Assembly (NCBI GenBank): GCA_002286855.1
Contig: NRSV01000047.1
Coordinates: 938-64,937, forward strand
DNA length: 64,000 nucleotides
Direction of reading: 5' to 3'
Origin: Bipolaris cookei
Lineage: Eukaryota > Ascomycota > Dothideomycetes > Pleosporales > Pleosporaceae
Part shown: positions 54,555 to 64,000 of the stretch, piece by piece
Numbering within the stretch: the first letter of the stretch is position 1
Layout of the letters: the number at the start of each line of letters is the position of its first letter
The notes under the pieces: generated by a model
What the model saw: only the letters and a program-made list of their open reading frames with translations
Told to the model about the DNA's origin: nothing
Database searches by the model: none
Position numbers and translations under genes: made by a program

Positions 54555-55116
54555 ATGGGTAACAACGCGTCCTCAATTGGCTCGGATACGGCGTCACACA
54601 CAGAAAATGGAAACCGCAATAATACGAATTGCACAGGGTGCAAGGACTGTACGTGAAGCCACTGATTGTCATACTCGCAGACTGAGAGCTGATCTCGCGC
54701 CATGTACATTAGGCCAGAATTGTACAGATTGTAGAGGCAAGTCATTTCCTAGCTATCTATACCTGCGTTATGTCACACATGTTCACGGATAAATGTATTT
54801 CGTCTACCTCATCATATCAAATTCCCATTTTGTGTTGGATCGTCTCAAGCATGTCGCTTGCGTGCCTAAACAGGCCTTTTGACCACAAAACAGATTGCAC
54901 CTCGTCTCGCAACTGCACGGACTGCGAAGATTGTAAGGATTGTCGGAATTGTACAAGTTGTACCAACTGTACAGGGTGAGTTCAGACTAGGCCATAGGGC
55001 GAGAACTAGTGCATCTCAGCGGTTTGAAACAGGAGGCTGACGGGTTTAGCTGCTCCAACTGTACTGATTGTAGCGGACTGAAGGACGCGCATAACCAAAC
55101 GGGTGTGCATGAATAA
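54555..55116 (+). CDS. Cysteine-triplet (C-x-x)n repeat protein, 88 aa, unknown function
   Basis: Four small exons: 54555-54648, 54713-54736, 54894-54975 and 55050-55116, 88 aa. Introns are 64, 157 and 74 nt. The second has a GC donor (AG|GCAAGT at 54737), the consensus for GC-AG introns; the others are GT-AG. Each join preserves not only frame but also the three-residue period. Cys is found at every third position from 26 to 74 (16 of 17 positions; residue 44 is Ser). The two residues between are mostly T/K/R/E then D/N, as in CTDCEDCKDCRNC. The start MGNNASS fits an N-myristoylation site (Gly2, Ser6); no signal peptide is seen. The tail is hydrophilic. No family is recognised. The structure could be a solenoid or a metal/disulfide-rich protein. 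Expression is not proven, but conservation of period across four exons is strong internal evidence. Confidence 0.72.
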
Positions 55117-55623
55117 CGAAAGCTGTATCGGTACTGAAAATGAAGAAATGATTTGTTTTGACTAAGATTGTTGTCATGTAATAAAGCCGGCATGTTGCAT
55201 GTCAAAGGATAGAAACAGATGAAGAAGACGATAGACGGCAAACAATAAAATCTCGACCTACAAAATCGATTAAATCACTCCAGGTAGCTTGTCAAACCGA
55301 ATAATCTGTAATTTCCTCAAGACCAACGACCCATTTTTCCATCTCTACCTTTCGCACAATGATTGTGCAAAACCATTTTCACTACTATGTATAGAACACC
55401 GAAACTCTCAGATACCATACGGACAACTTTTTCCATCAAACATTGGAGACCAATCACCATATGTTTCAATTCACAACGTCCACCCTTCTTCACACACATC
55501 GCCACATCAACCATCTTTTATTTCCCTATATAAGTCCCCGCCTTGAAGTCCTCGATACTCACTCTATACCTCAAACAAGCAATTACATTCACCCCGCCAT
55601 CTCACCATGCAAGCCATCACAAT
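55117..55623. other. Intergenic, AT-rich
   Basis: 507 bp between the cysteine-triplet gene and the next small ORF; nothing recognised. Confidence 0.45.
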
Positions 55624-56004
55624 ATGTCGCCAAAGCGCACCCGCGCTCAACCTACCCCACCACCCAAGAACACCGCACTCCTCCCCCGTCTCGTCCGCGA
55701 CAAAAAGCCAAGGGAACACACATGTGAACTCCCCAAACCCCTCCGCGTCGGCTTCCGCCTCGAGAAATTCGACAACCCCGATCTCCCTCTTATCGTCCTT
55801 CGCCCACCAACTCCCATGTGGGAAATGTACAACGTTGAAGAACGCCTGTTCGGGCGCTTGGGCGACGTGTTCATGCTGAGGAAGAGCAAAGCGTGCGCGA
55901 ATTTCAAGCAAGAGGAGAAGAAGTTGTTGCCGATGCTTGTGCCGGTGCTGAAGATTGAGGACTTGCTGGTTTGCGGGAGTGAGATTTTGGGTGCGGAGTG
56001 CTAG
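55624..56004 (+). CDS. Hypothetical small protein (126 aa)
   Basis: Single exon. The ATG at 55624 is preferred over the in-frame ATG at 55543 because the protein-like part starts with MSPKRTRAQPTPPPK. Basic N-terminus, then a mixed stretch with DNPDLPLIVLRPPTPMWEMYNVEERLFGRLGDVFMLRKSK, and a C-terminal part ending GAEC. GC-rich third positions resemble the core genes, unlike the AT-rich flanks. No domain or signal peptide recognised. Confidence 0.5.
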   Translation: MSPKRTRAQPTPPPKNTALLPRLVRDKKPREHTCELPKPLRVGFRLEKFDNPDLPLIVLRPPTPMWEMYNVEERLFGRLGDVFMLRKSKACANFKQEEKKLLPMLVPVLKIEDLLVCGSEILGAEC

Positions 56005-56547
56005 GCTGATTATTGGGCATATATGGCTGGGATGGATTTGGTTTGGTAGAAGGGAGTGTTGAGGTGGGTGGGATTACTTTAATTTTTTTCTAGCAGTATG
56101 TTCTTGTCAACAAATAGATTTTGGGAGTTCTCTAATCTTATGGTGGAGATTTGAGTGATTATGTTGTGCTCATTAATTGTTGTGCTTCGCCCGCTCAGAC
56201 GCTACTGAGTGTGAGTGGGCTGGTTGTGTTGATACTGTGCAAGCGCGATGTACATTTATTATACGCCTGTTAGCCTTCCGTATACTATTTGATAACTCTG
56301 AATGTTTAAGTATCGTGCATATGATCGCTCATCGTGTTGAAGTAGCGTTGCAAAGAGATGAGTTCATTTTTGTGCTACATAGTTCAGCCTTGCCTTGCCA
56401 CAATGTGGCAGTGCCTTCGGGCTTGAGTGCATATCAGCAGCAGGGGAACGCTGTTGCCTATCTATCGCCTCGATAATATGAAGTGCTCTGATCATCTGAT
56501 ACCCCATCGAAATCGTCTGGTTTGTAATTGTTCTCGTCCACTTCGAC
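56005..56547. other. Intergenic, AT-rich
   Basis: 543 bp. A weak plus-strand frame (56177-56476) has no protein features and is not called. Confidence 0.45.
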
Positions 56548-57084
56548 TTAGATCATGTCGTCACCTTCTCCAAGCCTTCCCTCACCACCAGATGTAGCCT
56601 TGCTCATAAGTTGGCGACCCTTTGCAGCTGAAGTAACTGGATTCAACGAAAATCTATCGATCGAGATTAAAATCACAAAGAAAAGACGTACACGGGCTTC
56701 ACACGACATTCCGTGAAAGCTACCAGCCGATCCAATAAAGTCGCTACAATAATCCAAAAACCCAATATCCACTTGATTCCAATAAGAGGCTGAAAGAAAA
56801 GATGGTGCTACCTGTGTGTTCCTGCTTTGGGGTTCTGAAAGCTCAGAAAGATTCACAACCTGGGCTGTGGATGTTCCAGCCACCAACCTCAAAAGCGAAG
56901 ATGAAATTTTCGCTAAATTGGCCAAATGATATGCCAAAGAACGTGGCTTTTTGCGGAGATGATTCTCCTGGAGAAGTTTCAATCGAATTATCTCTTTGAA
57001 GAGTAGTGAATTTCTAGAGGCTTGTGTCTTGAGACCTGCCCGCAAAACACCTGAGATCTTGAATGCAGCCATATCTGGTGGCAC
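56548..57084 (-). CDS. Hypothetical ORF next to transposon nest (178 aa, uncertain)
   Basis: Open from an ATG at 57084; a second ATG at 57072 fits as well. Ser/Leu-rich helical N-terminus (LLFKEIIRLKLLQENHLRKK, LAKISSSLLRLVAG). Possible intron signals (GTACGT near 56690, acceptors near 56650 and 56627) would replace RLFFVILISIDRF and bring a soluble end. No domain recognised. It ends about 100 bp from the transposon boundary at 57190. It may be a real lineage-specific gene, a relic, or chance. Confidence 0.3.
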   Translation of the reverse strand: MPPDMAAFKISGVLRAGLKTQASRNSLLFKEIIRLKLLQENHLRKKPRSLAYHLANLAKISSSLLRLVAGTSTAQVVNLSELSEPQSRNTQVAPSFLSASYWNQVDIGFLDYCSDFIGSAGSFHGMSCEARVRLFFVILISIDRFSLNPVTSAAKGRQLMSKATSGGEGRLGEGDDMI

Positions 57085-59148
57085 CTCAACTAGTTCGAGT
57101 TATCTGAAACAAACTCAATACCCTGATCTTGAACATGCGATGTAAAATTGGAAGCAGCAGCATAGGGTCACCTCTTTTTGAAAAACCTATACTGTAGATG
57201 GTCATACGTAGCTTGCAACAGGTCACTGGTTGCAACACCCCCTGCATCATCAAAATCTCCACCCACCCATTTTAACATATCATTACTCCACTACCATGAC
57301 AGCTATTGCAAAATCATATGCAGAAATTAATTTGCAAGGTCCAAAAAGACAAATCTCATACCGCGCAGCTGCAAAAAATCATGGTGTTGAGGTGTCAATG
57401 TTGACGCGCCGACACTACCAGCAGCATGACTCCTATGCAACCGCCGCGCAAAAACGTCAATTACTCACTTCACCACAAGAGGCTGAGCTTTTAAAAGATA
57501 TTACAGACCTCTAAGACCGGTCTCTTACACCTACGCGATCCATGATAAAAATTTCGTCCAATGTATTGCGAAATGGGAGCCTTCGGACAGCTGGGTTACC
57601 CGATTTCTGCGCAGGAACTCAGACACTCTCGCTACCAAAAGCTTCACTGGAACCGACTCAGTCCGTATGAAAGCAGATAATTTGGATAATTATCGATCAC
57701 ATTTCAATCTCATCCACTCCAAGATCGCCCAGTATAATGTGTTGCCGCACAATATCCATAATATGGATGAGAAGGGCTTCCTCTTTGGGATAACAAAAAG
57801 GAGCAAAAGAGTGTTTTCAAAACAACTTTGGGACCAAAAGGAAGTTACTGCAGCCTTGCAAGATGGTAACTGCGAGTGGATAACGATTTTAGCTTGTGTT
57901 TGCGCTGATGGGATCTCACTAGACCCGGCGGTAATCTTCGAAGGAAGGAGCAGTCTTCACTATAGCTGGGTACGCAATCTTGAAATTGGAAAACACCAAA
58001 TATTTTGTGCTACAAGTGACTGAGGATGGAGTAACAATCAGCTCGCACTTACTTGGGCCGAACAGCTCTTTGATCATCTCACAAAAGCTAAGGCAAAACG
58101 AAGTTTCCGACTCCTTCTTCTCGACGGCCACGGCAGTCATATTACCCCTGACTTCATCGACTACTGCGACTGTCACCGGATTCTACTTGCAATATTTCCC
58201 CCTCACGCAACTCACAGTCTTCAGCCACTTGACGTGGTGTTGTATAAGCCCCTATCCTCTGCGTACTCAGATGCCATCGCCAACCTCCTCCACCGCAGTC
58301 AGGGGCTACTCAGCGTGCAGAAAAGTGACTTTGTACTCTTGTTTTAGCAAGCCTATACACGGACTTTCACGAACGACAATATAGTAAGCAGTTTTCGTAG
58401 TACTGGAATACATCGGGCGGACCCAGAAGTTGTACTCAAACGCTTCAAAATCTCAACACTACGACTAGGGATCAATCCAGAACTCGGAAGCCATGAATAT
58501 GGGGATACTTGGAGAGAGCTGTCTCATTTATATGATGCTGCAGTGTTGGATAAGTTGACAGTTGCGGCAAGAAAGTTGAAACTAGCCCTGCATTCACTCC
58601 AGGCCAGAAATGAGCTTCTTCACCATGAAAACAATGAACTACGCAGTGAGATATCCACCAAAAAAACGGCCGATAAAGCACAATAAAGTTATAGATCTGC
58701 AGCAGCACCAAGAGTTTGAGAGTACGGCAATAGTCTGGAGCCTCAGATCTATCTGCGAGGCCCGCGCTCGAGAACGCGTCAGACAACAACAAGAAGAGTC
58801 TGATAAACTAGAAAAGCAGAATAGAAAAGAAACCAAAGCTGCTAATGCAATCCTGCGCAAAAAACTGGCGGAGGAGACAAAGAAAAGTCGAGAAATTCAG
58901 AAAGTCAAGCGCGAGAAGGAGAGGCAGACAAAGGCCGCACAACTCGCCGCCGCGCGCGCTCAAAAAGCTCAAGAACAGGCAGCTGAAAATGCAAAAAAAA
59001 AACACTGGATAGACAAAATACAGCTAGAAGAGAAGCTTCACAGTCTCAAAATCAAAATCCACCAAAGCGGCGTCGTGTTATAGGTCGTCAAAGTGGTAGG
59101 GGTGGCACTGAGTCGACCGCCAAGCCACCCACCAAAACTACTACTGTA

Positions 59149-61290
59149 GTGTAGGTGGTCAATGCTGCAACACCATCTCGGAACGCAACACCCGACTGCA
59201 TCACCAAAACAGGAACCCACCAGTTTCAACGCGTAATATCTCCACAACCATGACAGCTATTGCAAAAGCCATTGCAGATATCGATTTGCAAGATGCAGAA
59301 GGTCAACTTTCATACCGCCAAGTCGCAAAAAAGTATGGAGTTCCAGTGTCAACTTTGACGCGCCGACACCACCGCCAACGCCAGTCCCGTGAAGCCGCCG
59401 CCAAAAACCATTCATTGCTCACTCCCCCACAGGAGGAACACCTTGTAAAGCATATACAGAGACTATCTGCCCACGCACTACCACCTTCAAGAGCTATGAT
59501 CAAAAAATATGTCGCGGCACTTGCGCCATGGGAGCCATCAGATAGCTGGGTTACGCGTTTCTTGCGAAGGCACCGCGATGCTATTACCAACAAAACCTCC
59601 ACGGGTATTGATCGGGATCGCTGTATAGCTGATAATAGAGAAGATTACCGTAACTACTTCTGTCTCCTTCACGAAAAACTCGATAAATACGATATTAAGC
59701 CATATAATATCTACAATATGGATGAAAAGGGCTTTCTCCTTGGTATATGTTCACGGTCTAAGAGAGTCTTTTCAAGGCCTCTTTGGGATAAGAAGAAGGT
59801 GTCAGCATCTATCCAAGATGGTAATAGAAACTGGATTACAGTTATGGGTTGCGTCTGCGCTGATGGAAGCTGGGTAGATCCCGTCATCGTCTATCAAGGC
59901 AAGAGTGGGCTTCGAGATAGTTGGTTACGCGACCTTGAAGTAGGAAAACACCAGCTATTTTGCTGCTCAACGCCCTCTGGGTGGAGTAATAATGATATTG
60001 GGCTGGCCTGGCTTGAACAAGTCTTTGACCGCAAAACAAAAGAGAAGGCAAAGCGGGACTGGAGGCTTCTACTACTTGACGGCCACGGAAGCCACGTGAC
60101 ACCTTCCTTCATCGATTACTGCGATGCCCACCGGATTCTACTCGCTGTACTGCCTCCTCACTCCTCTCACCGGCTTCAACCACTCGATATTGCGGTGTTT
60201 GGGCCTCTGACTACTGCGTACGGCAAAGAACTGGATGAGTTCCTCCACCGCAGTCAAGCTTTGCTAGAAATGCAGAAAAGTGACTTTCTAGAGTTATTTT
60301 GGGCTGCGTATACATCTGCATTCACATCTGATAATATACTGAGCAGTTTTGCAGCTACAGGAGTTCATCCGCGCAACGCCGAAGTCGTCCTCAATCGTCT
60401 CGTTAGCTCCTCTCCGCCACCCAATACAGATATAGAAGTTGGAGACCATGGTGATAGAGATACATACAGACACCTCGTCAACTTGGTTGAAGCTGTGGCA
60501 CCAGATACGTCTACAATTGCGGCAAAACGGGTGAAAGAGGCTTTCCATTCACTCCAAGTCAACAACGAGCTCCTACACCTTGAAAACGAGCAATTACGCC
60601 ATGCAATCACCACTAAAAAACGCAAGAAAAAGCATAACAAGGTTTTGGATTTGCAACAACACCAAGAGTACCAGAGTCTGGCAGTTGTATGGAGCCCTCG
60701 GGCAGTCAGAGAGGCTAGAGAGCGTGACGCCATACAACAACAAGAAGAGGCGGCAGCAAAACTCCAAAAAGAGCAGGATAGAGAGGCACGTGCTGCTGCT
60801 GCCGCATGCTGAAAGCAGCTTCAAGCAGAGGCAAAGGCAGAGCGTGAGGTGGCCAAGATAGCAAGGGCAAAGGAGCGTGAGGCACGTGCCGCGCAGCTAG
60901 CTGCCGCGAGGGCACGCAAAGCTGAAGAACGCGCTGCTGCAACTGCAAAAAAACTTCGAGATACGCAAAACAAAGCTATCCGAAAAGCCTCATCATCTCA
61001 AAAGTCAAAAGTTACTAAGCGTGGTGGTGTTGCGGCTGCTCAAAGTAGTAGTAGTGTTGCGGAGCCAATCCCTAAGCCTCCGCCCAAAACCACCACGCGC
61101 GGCCGGAATATTAAGTTGCCGAAGAAATATGAGTAAATATAAATATACCGTATTACTGGCAGACTACTCCAACAAAAAATCTGGTGATATCAGCTTTTGT
61201 ATGGGGCTGTACAGCTTCATTTGTGTGGGTGCCCATATATACAGTCGGTGTTGCGTTCCGAGATGGTGTTGCAGCACTGACCACCTACAA
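59149..61290. mobile_element. Pogo-like element b, nested in element a
   Basis: 2142 bp with inverted repeats of 48 and 47 bp (59151-59198 and 61242-61288) differing by one transition and one indel. The target-site TA is duplicated at 59147-59148 and 61291-61292. One long plus-strand transposase frame fills it. High repeat identity and a near-intact ORF mark it as the youngest insertion in the nest. Confidence 0.92.
59250..61136 (+). pseudogene. Near-intact pogo/Fot1-like transposase of element b (one in-frame stop)
   Basis: 520 codons to TGA at 60810-60812, and the same frame continues to 61136 (628 residues if read through). Domains: psq/CENP-B helix-turn-helix (LSYRQVAKKYGVPVSTLTRRHH), second DNA-binding half (SDSWVTRFLRRHRDAI), then the DDE core with Asp in YNMDEKGFLLG, Asp in LLLLDGHGSHVTPSF and Asp in SSHRLQPLDIAVFGPL. 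The stop falls in the Ala/Glu/Lys coiled-coil tail after the catalytic core, and fits CGA to TGA. The truncated product keeps all catalytic residues, so activity cannot be excluded. Confidence 0.9.
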
Positions 61291-61489
61291 TACGCGCAGC
61301 CACAATATCAGACTGCCAAAGAAATTTGAGTAAATAACAATATTATTTGGACTATTAAGACTACTTTACCAGAAATTCTTGCGATAATAGCTCGTGTATA
61401 GGGCCCTGTAGCCTCATTTTTAGTGGGCGTCCATATTTGGTGGGGTGTTGCAACCAGTGACCTGTTGCAAGCTATGACCATCTACAGTA

Positions 61490-63579
61490 GAGGTGCCGGA
61501 CGGGCCAACGCCGCGGACAGGCTAACGCCAGGTTACGTACGTCCTCCAACACTAATTATTCTATCCACTTCAACCACCCACAACGTGACCACAATGCAAT
61601 CAATTGACGCTGCGCTTGCTGCTATTGACGCTTTGAAGCCTAATGAAAAGCTTGTATATTCTCAAATCGCAAAAATAGGGTGTTGATCCAGGAATGCTAA
61701 GCCGCCGCCACCGAGGTATTTCCAGCTCCAGAAGAGCAGCTGCACAGAACCATCAGGCAGTCCACCCACAGCATGAAGCTGAGCTTGTCGATTATATCGA
61801 TAGACTCACTAAGCGAGGTCTACCACCCACACGGAGTATTATTCGAAATATCGCGTCGCAGCTAGCTCAGAAGCAGCTCGGATACCACTGGGTTGATCGC
61901 TTTGTTCATCGCTACTCCCATCTTATTATACTCAAGCGCACCACGCCTATCGATCGCAGTAGCCGCTGAACTGATTCAGAAAAGGAAAATTAGCACTAAT
62001 TGGAGCTTCTACGCCAAAAAAATCGTTCAATATAAAGTGGAGCCGCGGCATATGTACAATATGAATGAGAAAGGCTTCATGATTGGAGTACAAACCCGCT
62101 CAGTCAGAACCTTTTCTAAGCTGCTCTCCAGTCCAAATTGAAAAGATCGAATATTCAAGATGGTAACCGTGAATGGATTACGCTGATTGCATGTATCTGC
62201 GCGGATGGATCGTATCTAGATCCAAGCATTATCTACTCCAGCAAATCCAGCTCTATCCAGAACTCATGGTTCCAAGGTTTTGATTCAGGTATTCATACTG
62301 TGTGTATCACCGCATCAGCCATTGGCTGGTCGAACGATAATATCGGTCTCCAATGGCTCAAACAAGTGTTAGACCCAGCCACCAAGCCAAAAGCCTGATC
62401 TTCTTACCGATTACTCACCATGGATGGGCATCATAATCATATAACGATGGATTTTATTGAATACTGTGATCAGAATGAAATAATATTAGCTATCTTCCCG
62501 CCGCACTCAACGCATACGCTGCAGCCGCTCGATATTGGATTGTTCAAGCCACTATCCACCGCATACTCGAACGAGCTATCAAACTTCACCGATACCAGCC
62601 AAGGGCTGATACCATTCACCAAATATCATTTCTTCCCAATATTCTGGAGAGCTTGGTGTGCAGCACTCAAGGAATTATCAATTCTCCATGCTTTTAGAGC
62701 TACTGGACTCTCACCATTCAATCCAGAAGTTATACTCCAAAAATTCAAAACTACAGCTACTAACAGCTATAGAGACGCATTAGTAGCATCAGCTTCTAAT
62801 TGGAGAACGATTCGGCGGCTACTCAATCAACCTACAAGTAATAGATCGATCTCAGCGCTCAATAGAATCATGATGAAACTATCCCCCGATACAGCGTTTC
62901 TTCAACAAGAAAATGAGCAGCTCCAGGCAGCTCTCATAGATGAGAGACAGCGGAATGAGCGTATCCATCCTGTTACACTCGAGCTGTCTGACGATTATTA
63001 TGGTGGAGCTACTTTCTGGTCTTTACGGAAAGTGCGAGAAGCTTGCTACTAATATGAGTAGAAACAACGTGATTACGGGTAGTTATAACGCTAAAAAGCT
63101 ATCACGATTGAAGCTAGAAAGTAGAGAAAGCTACTCAAAGCTCAAGAACTAGATGCGCGGCGACGTGCGTGGGCGCAGGCAAAACTAGATCGTGAGAGGC
63201 AGAAAGCTGAAGCAGCTGCCCACCGGATAGCCCGCCAAGCCGCCCACAAACGACTTTAAAAAGCTATTAAAATCTCCCAAATTAGCAAGAAGTCTAGTTT
63301 CTAGCGCCGTACGAAGCCAGTATCAAAAATATTATCATTGGTAGTAGTGGTGGTGGTGCGGAGCCAGCTAATCAATCAGCCGCACTACCATCACCACGCT
63401 CGCGTTCAGGCCGCTCCACCAAGCTACCAGTCAACTATCAGTAGATAGATTGAATAAATAATACTATTAAATTATTAACCTAAAAATTCTTGCGCTGACA
63501 GCTTTTTTGTAGAGCTCTATAGCTTCAAGTTTATGATAGTGTCGGCAGGGAAATCCGGCGTTGGCCCGTCCGGCACCTC
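61490..63579. mobile_element. Pogo-like element c, abutting element a
   Basis: 2090 bp with identical 24-bp inverted repeats (61490-61513 and 63556-63579). The flanking TAs are 61488-61489, shared with element a, and 63580-63581. It is a different subfamily from a and b, judging from the repeats and protein. Right of 63581 the sequence is the interior of another transposase (element d), so c inserted into d. Confidence 0.9.
61594..63444 (+). pseudogene. Transposase of element c, degraded
   Basis: Starts MQSIDAALAAIDAL. Broken by a stop at 61684-61686 and by frameshifts near 61690, 61970, 62140 and 62395. HTH remnant MLSRRHRGISS; later YNMNEKGFMIG, where the usual first catalytic Asp is Asn; then MDGHHNHITMDFIEYC and PPHSTHTLQPLDIGLFKPL. 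C-terminal end RSTKLPVNYQ near 63444. It has lost both frame and one catalytic residue. Confidence 0.83.
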
Positions 63580-63581
63580 TA

Positions 63582-64000
63582 CTTGCGCTTTAACAGCGCA
63601 AAGCAGCTAACATCAAGAGGCAGCAGTAGGTGAGATGAGTGCGCAGGCATGCATAGAAGAATAGTGTTCTTCTCCTTAAAGATCTTGAAAATCGACGGAG
63701 CAGTGGCTCTCATGATCATTGATAGTGAGCAGTCGATACCCACCCACAGTACAGCTCTTTGTATGGGTATCAAAGTGCTCTAACCACGCAAGAGCAAGCT
63801 AATTATTCGTCCAGCCATTATGACTGACTTCAAGAACCCAGTTGGCAGGTAGGTTCTCAAATCAGACGTCGATAAGCACCTTGCCCGCAAAAATAACGCA
63901 GGGTGGTAGCCGGGACCCGACGCGCCGACGCCTTGGATCATAATAACCCACTCCCGGTTATCTGATCATATCCGCTTCTTTTTGTTATATAATTCAAAGC
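63582..64000 (-). pseudogene. Pogo/Fot1-type transposase relic d, interrupted by element c, cut by window edge
   Basis: The minus strand matches the element at 1-803: 63755-64000 aligns with 1-255, differing mainly by transitions. 63582-63754 extends further to the C-terminus, with ILLCMPAHSSHLLLPLDVSCFALLKRK (63579-63662) covering the third catalytic Asp. The frame is broken repeatedly. Element c lies directly at the end of this segment, so the rest of d is missing or displaced on the left of the nest. Confidence 0.82.

Larger units (their letters stand above)
57296..61333 (+). pseudogene. Transposase of element a, degraded and split by element b
   Basis: Same start as element b (MTAIAK, helix-turn-helix QISYRAAAKNHGVEVSMLTRRH). 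Stop at 57512-57514, then frameshifted to about 57667. The catalytic region is recognisable: NIHNMDEKGFLFG, RLLLLDGHGSHITPDFIDYC and PPHATHSLQPLDV. Further stops are at 58021-58023, about 58347 and about 58684. The Lys/Glu/Ala coiled-coil tail (to about 59085) is split at TA 59147-59148, and its last residues lie after element b. Confidence 0.85.
57192..61487. mobile_element. Pogo-like element a, containing element b
   Basis: Inverted repeats at 57192-57241 and 61442-61487 match, except for four extra bases (CGTA) on the left. TA duplications lie at 57190-57191 and 61488-61489. The ORF is on the plus strand and starts at 57296. Element b (59149-61290) has inserted near the 3' end of that ORF; the remaining end of element a (RSHNIRLPKKFE-like) continues at 61293-61333. 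Without b, the element would be about 2.15 kb. Confidence 0.88.

Noticed and set aside
56177..56476. 99-codon plus-strand ORF
   Set aside because: No protein features, AT-rich, no plausible start context; treated as chance.
1..64000. Starship-type giant transposon or secondary-metabolite gene cluster
   Set aside because: No DUF3435 tyrosine-recombinase captain and no polyketide synthase, NRPS, terpene cyclase or DMAT gene; the core genes are ordinary housekeeping genes.

Overview
The window is a filamentous ascomycete (Pezizomycotina) nuclear segment. Genes are compact, with introns of about 48-160 nt, canonical GT-AG borders and TGCTAAC or CTAAC-like branch sites. The products are eukaryotic housekeeping proteins, and the mobile elements are typically fungal (pogo/Fot1-type and Mutator-like transposases with C-to-T-type stops). 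The protein set and the transposon types suggest a dothideomycete, perhaps Pleosporales; that placement is inference.

Layout. 1-3.6 kb: relics of a pogo/Fot1-like transposase and a Mutator-like (MULE) transposase. 4-53.5 kb: a gene-dense core with about 18 genes: a CCX/NCLX-type cation/Ca2+ exchanger, condensin subunit BRN1, a coiled-coil/ubiquitin-like-domain protein, cytochrome c1, an M1 aminopeptidase, dolichol kinase, autophagy kinase ATG1, a PPWD1-type cyclophilin, proteasome ATPase RPT4, U3 snoRNP protein RRP9, a NAT9-like acetyltransferase, an extended SDR, eIF3b (PRT1), a BAR-PH-ArfGAP, a small conserved-looking protein, ATP11, PEX10, a chromodomain protein and an MCT-type MFS transporter. 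The core is interrupted once, at 46.4-48.6 kb, by a pogo-type element that itself carries a 200-bp MITE. 53.5-57.2 kb: gene-poor, with an unusual 88-residue cysteine-triplet protein and small orphan ORFs. 57.2-64 kb: a transposon nest with three pogo-like elements joined at TA dinucleotides (b inside a, c abutting a), followed by a second copy of the family seen at position 1.

I reassembled most multi-exon genes by hand from splice sites and reading frame. For these genes start and end give the full CDS span, and the introns are listed in the evidence. The housekeeping genes form no pathway cluster; they are arranged as ordinary divergent, convergent and tandem neighbours. The most unusual item is the gene at 54555-55116. 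Its product has Cys at every third residue for 49 residues, a possible N-myristoylation start and a GC-AG intron. No secondary-metabolite cluster, CRISPR array, rRNA or convincing tRNA was seen.
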